NCBI RefSeq assembly: GCF_002979555.1 | Contig: NZ_PCOZ01000005.1 | Span: 248,001 to 312,000, forward strand | Reading direction: 5' to 3' | Source: Pseudomonas sp. MYb60 | Lineage (GTDB): Bacteria > Pseudomonadota > Gammaproteobacteria > Pseudomonadales > Pseudomonadaceae | Length of the DNA: 64,000 nt | Shown: piece after piece, positions 58,298 to 64,000 of the stretch | Position numbering within the stretch: position 1 is the first letter of the stretch | Layout of the letters: each line of letters begins with the position of its first letter | Program-made: the position numbers and the translations under genes | The notes under the pieces: model-generated | Told to the model about the DNA's origin: nothing | Database searches by the model: none | The model's input: only the letters and a program-made list of their open reading frames with translations

Positions 58298-59571
58298 TGG
58301 CCGATCTCTCGATTGTATTCGCCGGTATCAAGGCCCCCAACCCATTCTGGCTGGCCTCCGCGCCGCCCACCGACAAGGCCTACAACGTGGTCCGCGCCTT
58401 CGAAGCCGGCTGGGGCGGCGTGGTGTGGAAAACCCTGGGCGAAGACCCGGCGGCGGTCAACGTGTCGTCACGCTACTCGGCGCACTACGGCGCCAACCGT
58501 GAAGTGCTGGGCATCAACAATATCGAGCTGATCACCGACCGTTCCCTGGAGATCAACCTGCGGGAAATCACCCAGGTCAAAAAGGATTGGCCCGATCGCG
58601 CACTGATCGTGTCGCTGATGGTGCCGTGCGTCGAGGAATCCTGGAAAAACATCCTGCCGTTGGTGGAAGCCACCGGTTGCGATGGCATCGAGCTGAATTT
58701 CGGCTGCCCCCACGGCATGCCTGAGCGCGGCATGGGCGCGGCGGTGGGCCAGGTGCCAGAGTATGTGGAACAGGTGACGCGCTGGTGCAAGACGTACTGC
58801 TCGCTGCCGGTGATCGTCAAGCTCACGCCGAACATCACCGACATCCGCGTGGCGGCCAGAGCGGCCTATCGCGGCGGCGCGGATGCGGTGTCGCTGATCA
58901 ACACCATCAACTCCATCACCAGCGTCGACCTGGAGCGCATGGTCGCCCTGCCGGTGGTCGGTACCCAAAGTACCCACGGCGGCTACTGCGGTTCGGCGGT
59001 CAAGCCGATCGCGCTGAACATGGTCGCCGAAATCGCCCGCGACCCACAGACCCAGGGCCTGCCGATCTGCGGCATTGGCGGCATCGGCAACTGGCGCGAC
59101 GCAGCGGAGTTCGTCGCCCTCGGTTGTGGTGCCGTGCAGGTGTGCACCGCAGCGATGCTGCACGGGTTTCGCATCGTCGAAGAGATGAAGGACGGCCTGT
59201 CGCGGTGGATGGACAGCCAGGGCTACCAAAGCTTGCAGGATTTTTCCGGGCGGGCGGTGGGCAATACCACGGACTGGAAATACCTGGACATCAACTACCA
59301 GGTGATTGCCAGGATCGATCAAGAGGCCTGCATCGGTTGCGGACGTTGCCACATCGCCTGTGAAGACACTTCGCACCAAGCCATCGAGAGCCTGAAACTG
59401 GCGGACGGCACCCACAAGTACGAAGTGATCGATGAAGAGTGCGTAGGCTGCAACCTGTGCCAGATCACCTGCCCGGTGGCAGATTGCATCGAGATGGTGC
59501 CGATGGATACCGGTAAGCCGTTTTTGAACTGGACGCAGGATCCGCGTAATCCTTATCGGGAAGCTGTGTAG
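58297..59571 (+). CDS. preA: NAD-dependent dihydropyrimidine dehydrogenase, catalytic subunit (PreA/PydA)
   Basis: Encodes 424 aa. The FMN TIM-barrel domain (about 1-320) has ELNFGCPHGMPERGMGAAVG and SINTINSI-like segments typical of dihydroorotate/dihydropyrimidine dehydrogenases. The C-terminal ferredoxin domain has CIGCGRCHIACED and CVGCNLCQITCPV, eight Cys for two 4Fe-4S clusters. It forms the two-subunit enzyme with PreT and carries out the first step of the reductive pathway. Confidence 0.95.
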   Translation: MADLSIVFAGIKAPNPFWLASAPPTDKAYNVVRAFEAGWGGVVWKTLGEDPAAVNVSSRYSAHYGANREVLGINNIELITDRSLEINLREITQVKKDWPDRALIVSLMVPCVEESWKNILPLVEATGCDGIELNFGCPHGMPERGMGAAVGQVPEYVEQVTRWCKTYCSLPVIVKLTPNITDIRVAARAAYRGGADAVSLINTINSITSVDLERMVALPVVGTQSTHGGYCGSAVKPIALNMVAEIARDPQTQGLPICGIGGIGNWRDAAEFVALGCGAVQVCTAAMLHGFRIVEEMKDGLSRWMDSQGYQSLQDFSGRAVGNTTDWKYLDINYQVIARIDQEACIGCGRCHIACEDTSHQAIESLKLADGTHKYEVIDEECVGCNLCQITCPVADCIEMVPMDTGKPFLNWTQDPRNPYREAV

Positions 59572-59582
59572 CGCTTTAGGGC

Positions 59583-59671
59583 CCTATCGGGGGCAAGCCC
59601 CCTCCCACATTGGACCGCATTTTGTCAGAAGAAACGCGGTCAACTGTGGGAGGGGGCTGGCCCCCGATGAG
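59583..59671. repeat. REPIN between preA and the TetR gene
   Basis: CCTATCGGGGGCAAGCCCCC and GGGGGCTGGCCCCCGATGAG flank a 36-bp spacer. It lies between convergent genes. Confidence 0.88.
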
Positions 59672-59693
59672 GCCCCAAGCCCCACCACACAGC

Positions 59694-60314
59694 TCAAGGC
59701 TCCAACCCAATCCCGCGCAAAATCACACTGGTCACCGTCTGTATCGCTTTCTCGAATTGCCTATCCGACAACGGCTGGTGATCATTCAAGATTTTCACCT
59801 GGTGATCAAAATCCGCATAGTGCTGGGTCGACGCCCAGATCATGTACAGCAGGCTCGACGGTTCCACCGGCAGGATGCGTTTGTCTTCCACCCACTGGCG
59901 AATTTTCGCTTCTTTCATCTTGGCCCAGTCGTACAGGCTTTCATCCAACGCCTCACCGAGGGTGGGCGCGCCGTGGATGATTTCGTTGGCCCAGACTTTC
60001 GAACCATAGGGCCGCGTACGCGAGCGTTGCATCTTGGCGCGGATGTAGCTGCTGAGTACCACGCGCGGATCATCGAAGGTCTCGAAGCTCAGGGCGTCCT
60101 GTTTCCACAACTCCAGCAGGTCGAACAGCACCGCGCTGTACAGCTCGCTCTTGGTCGTGAAGTAGTAATGCAGGTTGGAGCGCGGCAGCTGCGCTTCTTC
60201 AGCGATATCGGCCATGGCGGTACTGCCATAGCCTTTTTCGGCGAAGATTTTCTCCGCCGCCAGCAGGATTTTTTCGACGTTGGCCCGACGAATGCCAATC
60301 TTGTGATTGCCCAT
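59694..60314 (-). CDS. TetR-family regulator, RutR-like
   Basis: Encodes 206 aa from MGNHKIGIRRANVEKILLAA; an upstream ATG to 60353 is less likely. The TetR helix-turn-helix has GYGSTAMADIAEEAQLPRSN (about 32-51) and NLHYYFTTKSELY. The C-terminal domain has MIWASTQHYADFDHQV, the same segment as in E. coli RutR, which binds uracil. It most likely controls the pyrimidine genes on both sides of hydA, releasing DNA when uracil is present. Confidence 0.9.
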   Translation of the reverse strand: MGNHKIGIRRANVEKILLAAEKIFAEKGYGSTAMADIAEEAQLPRSNLHYYFTTKSELYSAVLFDLLELWKQDALSFETFDDPRVVLSSYIRAKMQRSRTRPYGSKVWANEIIHGAPTLGEALDESLYDWAKMKEAKIRQWVEDKRILPVEPSSLLYMIWASTQHYADFDHQVKILNDHQPLSDRQFEKAIQTVTSVILRGIGLEP

Positions 60315-60430
60315 GAGGGCTCCCTGACAAGGAGAGAACCCAAAGACTACCACCCGCTCTAGATCGGGGCGACAGGCTAAGCCGAAACTTCGTACACTGC
60401 CCGCTCCTGCCCATTGATTGGTATTGAACG

Positions 60431-60796
60431 ATGTTGATCAAGAAAACCCTCTCCACCGTTGCCCTGCTCGCCTCCCTGCTGGGCGCTTCGGCAGCCTTTG
60501 CCCATGCCCACCTCAAAAACACCGCGCCAGCCGCCGACAGCACCGTCGTCGCCCCGGCAGACCTGCGCCTGACCTTCAGCGAAGGCGTCGAAGCCACCTT
60601 CACCAAAGTCTCATTGAGCAAGGACGGCACCGAAATTGCCATCAAGGGCCTGGAAACCCCGGACGCCGACAAGAAAACCCTGGTGGTGACCCCGGCAGCC
60701 CCACTGGCCGCCGGCAACTACAAGGTGGTGTGGAATGCCGTGTCGGTAGACACCCACAAGAGCAACGGTGAATACAGCTTCAAGGTCGGCCAGTAA
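60431..60796 (+). CDS. copC: Periplasmic copper-binding protein CopC
   Basis: Encodes 121 aa. A signal peptide ends at ASAAFA, so the mature chain begins with His (HAHLKNTAPA), as needed for the N-terminal Cu(II) site. The CopC beta-fold runs to VDTHKSNGEYSFKV, which supplies further Asp and His ligands. There is no Met-rich loop, so it looks like the Cu(II)-only type. copD begins 4 bp after the stop. Confidence 0.92.
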   Translation: MLIKKTLSTVALLASLLGASAAFAHAHLKNTAPAADSTVVAPADLRLTFSEGVEATFTKVSLSKDGTEIAIKGLETPDADKKTLVVTPAAPLAAGNYKVVWNAVSVDTHKSNGEYSFKVGQ

Positions 60797-60799
60797 TCC

Positions 60800-61657
60800 A
60801 TGGCGACCCTGCTGGTGCTGTGCCGCTTCCTGCATTTCAGCGTAGTGCTGTTGATATTCGGGGCCTGTGCATTCAGGCTCTGGTTGCTGGGTGCTGCTGA
60901 GCAACCGGCACTGGACCGCGCCCTGCTGCGCATCAACCGTGGGCTGGCCTGGACCGGGCTGGCGTCGGGCATTGCCTGGCTACTGTTGATCACCGCCAGC
61001 ATGGCCGGCAGTTGGGACGCCGCGCTGCAACCGGGCACGGTGCAGCTGGTGCTGGGCAAGACGTTTTTTGGCCAAGTGTGGGCCTGGCACCTGTTGCTGA
61101 ACCTGTTGCTGGTGGTCGCCCTGATCAAGCCTTGGCCCGCCCTGCGCCTGCCACTGGCGGCGCTGTTGCTGGCCACCCTCGCACCGGTCGGCCATGGTGC
61201 CATGCTTGACGGACTCAGCGGGCAACTGCTGATTTTCAACCAAGTGGTGCACCTGATGTGCGTCGGTGCCTGGCTGGGTGGGTTGATGTTATTGGTGCTG
61301 ATCCTGCGCCAACCGCACGGCCCTGCATGGGAGCCGGTCCTCAAGCGCTTCAGCAGCGTCGGTTATGGCCTGGTCGCCGGGCTACTGGCGAGCGGCTTGA
61401 TCAACGTGCGCGTGCTCACCGGGCAACTGTGGCCCACGCCGTTGTTCAACGGGTTTGCATTGATCCTGTTGATCAAGGTGTTGTTGGTGCTGGGGATGCT
61501 GGCACTGGCGTTGCTCAACCGTTTGCGCATTGAACGCTGCCATCAGCGCGCGGGGGCGTTGAGGGCCAGTGTGATGCTGGAGTGGTTGCTGGGCGTGGCA
61601 GCGGTTGCAGCGGTTTCCCTGCTTGGCACGCTGCCGCCGATGATCATGGCCCACTAA
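60800..61657 (+). CDS. copD: Inner-membrane copper protein CopD
   Basis: Encodes 285 aa with about eight membrane helices. The CopD domain shows paired His and Met positions (LCRFLHFSVVLLIFGA; VWAWHLLLNL; FNQVVHLMCVGAWLGG). It acts with CopC in copper uptake or handling across the inner membrane. There is no CopAB in the window. Confidence 0.9.
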   Translation: MATLLVLCRFLHFSVVLLIFGACAFRLWLLGAAEQPALDRALLRINRGLAWTGLASGIAWLLLITASMAGSWDAALQPGTVQLVLGKTFFGQVWAWHLLLNLLLVVALIKPWPALRLPLAALLLATLAPVGHGAMLDGLSGQLLIFNQVVHLMCVGAWLGGLMLLVLILRQPHGPAWEPVLKRFSSVGYGLVAGLLASGLINVRVLTGQLWPTPLFNGFALILLIKVLLVLGMLALALLNRLRIERCHQRAGALRASVMLEWLLGVAAVAAVSLLGTLPPMIMAH

Positions 61658-61684
61658 GCGCTCCCACAGCGATAATCGGGTGTG

Positions 61685-62830
61685 TCAGGGCGGGCTGTTT
61701 TTCAGTCGCCCCGCGGTGTCGATGCTCACCACCACGGACAACCCCGGGCGCAGGCGTTCACTCTGCTCCTGGTCGGGGTCGACGGTAATGCGCACCGGAA
61801 CCCGCTGCGCAATCTTCACAAAGTTGCCGGTGGCGTTATCGGCCTGCAACAGGCTGAACTCGGAACCGGTGGCCGGGGAAATGTGCTGCACCGTGCCATG
61901 GAATTTGCGGTGGTTGAGGGCATCCACGGTGAAGGTCACCGGCTGGCCGACCTGCACATTGTCCATCTGGGTTTCCTTCATGTTGGCGATCACCCACAGC
62001 TGCGGCGGCACCAGCGCCATCAACTGCGCGCCGGAATTGACGTAGGCCCCCAGGCGCACGCCAATCTGCCCCAGTTGGCCGTCGCGGGGGGCGGTGATGC
62101 GGGTGTTGGACAAGTCGATCCGCGCCAGTTCCACCGCTGCATCGGCGCTGGCCACGGCGGCTTCCAGGGAACCGCGATTGACGACCACCGTCTGCAGATC
62201 CTGCCGCGCGATCTCCAGGCTGGCCTGGGCCTGGGCCACCGCCGCCACGGTCTGTGCATTGGCGGCACGGGTCACGTCCAGCTCGCGCCTGGACACCGAG
62301 CCATCGCTGATCAGCTCTTCGTTGCGGCGTAAATCCGCGGTGCTCTTGCGCGCTTGCGCCTGGCTGTCGGCCAATGCCGCCTGACGCAGTTTGATCGTGG
62401 CTTCGGCGCTGTTGCGCTGCTGCACCACATTCGCCAGCGAAGCCTTCTGCACTGCCAGTTGCGCCAGGGCCTGGTCCAGGCGCTGCTTGTAGATGCGGTC
62501 ATCCAGGCGCACCAGCAGGTCGCCGGTCTTCACGAACTGGAAGTCCTGCACCGGTACTTCGAACACATAACCGCTCAACTGCGGCCCGATGATCGTGACC
62601 TGTCCGCGCACCAGGGCGTTTTCGGTGGTTTCCACCGCGCTGCTGAACGGCGGCAATTGCCAGGCGTAGAGCACGATCAACACGCCGACGATGGCAATGG
62701 CGGCAAAGCCCAATGACGAGAGGATCCGCACCCGCAACGGCCGCAGCTCGGTGGGTACGGCCCCCGGCGGCGTGCTGCCTTCGGGCGTGGAAGCAATGGC
62801 GGTGGTGGTCGTGGTGGAAGGTTCGGTCAT
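61685..62830 (-). CDS. HlyD-type membrane fusion protein of an EmrAB-like pump
   Basis: Encodes 381 aa from MTEPSTTTTTAIAS; the longer frame overlaps the upstream gene. One membrane helix (about 36-58, SSLGFAAIAIVGVLIVLYAW) is followed by the biotinyl-lipoyl segments and a long coiled coil (about 125-215). The adaptor links the DHA2 transporter to an outer-membrane channel. The start overlaps the stop of the transporter gene (ATGA), so expression is coupled. Confidence 0.9.
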   Translation of the reverse strand: MTEPSTTTTTAIASTPEGSTPPGAVPTELRPLRVRILSSLGFAAIAIVGVLIVLYAWQLPPFSSAVETTENALVRGQVTIIGPQLSGYVFEVPVQDFQFVKTGDLLVRLDDRIYKQRLDQALAQLAVQKASLANVVQQRNSAEATIKLRQAALADSQAQARKSTADLRRNEELISDGSVSRRELDVTRAANAQTVAAVAQAQASLEIARQDLQTVVVNRGSLEAAVASADAAVELARIDLSNTRITAPRDGQLGQIGVRLGAYVNSGAQLMALVPPQLWVIANMKETQMDNVQVGQPVTFTVDALNHRKFHGTVQHISPATGSEFSLLQADNATGNFVKIAQRVPVRITVDPDQEQSERLRPGLSVVVSIDTAGRLKNSPP

Positions 62831-64000
62831 GAAGGTGCGCCGCTGGGTTGAACGGGAGGGGTGGCTGCTTTCGTGGTGCTCATCAGCCACAGACTGCGAA
62901 TGAAGATCCAGATCATGGTCAACATGGCGATGATCGCGATCAACATGAAGACATCGTTATAGGCCATCACGTTCGCCTCGCGCGTCGCCGCTGTGGCCAG
63001 GCTGCGGATGCCCATGAGGTTACGCAATTGCGGGTCGGCTATCACACCGCCGTAGGCCGACCCGCCGCTGCTGACCCGCGCGGCAACCCGGGGATCGATC
63101 AGGGTCAGGTGCTCCACGATCATGCTCGAGTGAAACTTCTCCCGGACAATCTGGAATGTGCCTAGCAACGCCGCGCCAATCAGGCCGCCGAGGTTCTGGC
63201 AAATGCCGAACATCACCGAAAAACTCACCAGGTTGCGTGGGTTGGCCAATACGTTCTTGGTGCCCAGCACCATGGTCGGGCCGAGGAAGAACGTACCGCC
63301 GAAGCCTAGCAGGAACTGGCTGACATACAGGTTTTGCGGGCGGGTCAGGTTGCTGGAAAAACTGTCCATCACCGACCCGGTGGCCATCAGCGCCAGGGAA
63401 ATCACCAGTGGCATCAGCAGGTGCGCCGGGTTGATCGTCAGCGCGCTGACCACCAGCCCGGCAATCGCGCCGGCCAGCATCACCAGATAAAGGGTGTGCA
63501 TCTGCTCGTAGCTCATGTTCAGCACCTGCATGAACCCCACGGCACCGGTGGACTGCTCCGACAACACCATGCGAATCAGGATCACCGCCAGTGCCAGGCG
63601 GATCATTACGCCGCTGCCGAGCCAGCGGGTCATCAACATCGGGTTGCTGCGGTTATGCTCGATGGCCAGGCCGGCCATGATCAACACCAGTGAACACGCC
63701 GACGCAACCCCGATCCACGGCGCTTCCAGCCACCAGTCGATACGGCCCAGGGACAGCACCGCACAGAGCAACGCGACCCCGGTCGCGAGGAGTGCGAAGG
63801 TGAGGAAGTCGAGTTTTTCGAAGGTCTTGAAGCGGTCCCCCGGCGGTAATTTGAGCAGGAACACGCAGCCCAGGCAGATCAGCGCCAGGCCCAGCTCGAA
63901 CAGGTAGAGGCCTCGCCATTCGGCGATTTGCAGCAAATCCTCGGAAAACAACCGCGCCAAGGGCAACGCCAGCTGCGCCGTGCCCAACCCCAGCACCAGG
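62827..64000 (-). CDS. DHA2-family MFS multidrug transporter (EmrB-like), 5' part outside the window
   Basis: The visible 391 codons are the C-terminal three quarters of a 14-helix drug exporter; the frame stays open to the edge, so the start lies beyond 64000. WRGLYLFELGLALI near the visible start and the late GFGGTFFLGPTMVLG and ALLGTFQIVREKFHSSMI segments are typical of EmrB. It is the first gene of an emrBA-like unit whose adaptor follows. Substrate unknown. Confidence 0.88.
   Translation of the reverse strand, partial: LVLGLGTAQLALPLARLFSEDLLQIAEWRGLYLFELGLALICLGCVFLLKLPPGDRFKTFEKLDFLTFALLATGVALLCAVLSLGRIDWWLEAPWIGVASACSLVLIMAGLAIEHNRSNPMLMTRWLGSGVMIRLALAVILIRMVLSEQSTGAVGFMQVLNMSYEQMHTLYLVMLAGAIAGLVVSALTINPAHLLMPLVISLALMATGSVMDSFSSNLTRPQNLYVSQFLLGFGGTFFLGPTMVLGTKNVLANPRNLVSFSVMFGICQNLGGLIGAALLGTFQIVREKFHSSMIVEHLTLIDPRVAARVSSGGSAYGGVIADPQLRNLMGIRSLATAATREANVMAYNDVFMLIAIIAMLTMIWIFIRSLWLMSTTKAATPPVQPSGAPS

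Overview
The window is a 64 kb stretch of chromosome from a Pseudomonas of the fluorescens group. The evidence is the CrcY and PrrF small RNAs, an RpoN/CbrB-type promoter, fluorescens-type REP/REPIN repeats (GGGGGCTTGCCCCC cores) with RAYT transposases, and the tig-clpP-clpX-lon-hupB-ppiD order. Nearly all genes are intact and have uniform high-GC Pseudomonas codon use. I see no prophage, integron, CRISPR array or classical insertion sequence. The only mobile-type elements are the REPINs and their transposases.

Layout. (1) 0-8.6 kb: a LysR gene, then the leucine/isovalerate catabolic locus liuR-liuE, the sRNA crcY, and the liuABCD operon. Three LiuR palindromes flank these units, and a Hfq/Crc-type A-rich motif lies upstream of liuA. 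(2) 8.6-13.1 kb: a PrtR-like repressor with a degenerate autoprotease domain, divergent from a small gene; the iron-regulated sRNA prrF; an M14 carboxypeptidase; and a divergent HxlR/MFS pair. (3) 13.0-16.1 kb: cytochrome b561 and a periplasmic-type catalase, divergent from an ECF sigma factor and its anti-sigma factor. Both directions carry the same GGAATA-N15-CGTC promoter. (4) 16.1-31.1 kb: a ZapE/AFG1-type ATPase, an LRR-protein kinase fusion, yebC, a LysR regulator with phnWX (2-aminoethylphosphonate use), a D-cysteine desulfhydrase-like gene, fadH, a nitrilase-like pseudoenzyme with an AraC regulator, a 28-codon ORF, a DUF2242 lipoprotein, and a LysR/MFS pair.

(5) 31.1-42.9 kb: the protein quality-control block ppiD, hupB, lon (with a sigma-32 promoter), clpX, clpP and tig; a tRNA operon (Arg, His, Leu, His); folD; and pbpG. 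(6) 42.9-50.3 kb: a C39-like lipoprotein whose catalytic Cys is replaced by Ser, a 50-aa membrane protein, a small lipoprotein, and a three-gene RND efflux operon. (7) 50.3-51.9 kb: a tandem array with a 729-bp period, REPIN-RAYT-REPIN-RAYT-REPIN. (8) 51.9-60.3 kb: a complete reductive pyrimidine degradation cluster (amidohydrolase, NCS1 transporter, dihydropyrimidinase, two-subunit dihydropyrimidine dehydrogenase, RutR-like TetR). (9) 60.4-64 kb: copC-copD and an EmrAB-type efflux pair cut by the window edge.

No wholly new system is evident. The most interesting points are the crcY/liu regulatory nesting, the ECF-catalase module with twin promoters, the tandem REPIN-RAYT array, the LRR-kinase, and four enzyme-like proteins or domains lacking expected catalytic residues. 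All names rest on reading the sequence and on remembered family features; no database search was run.
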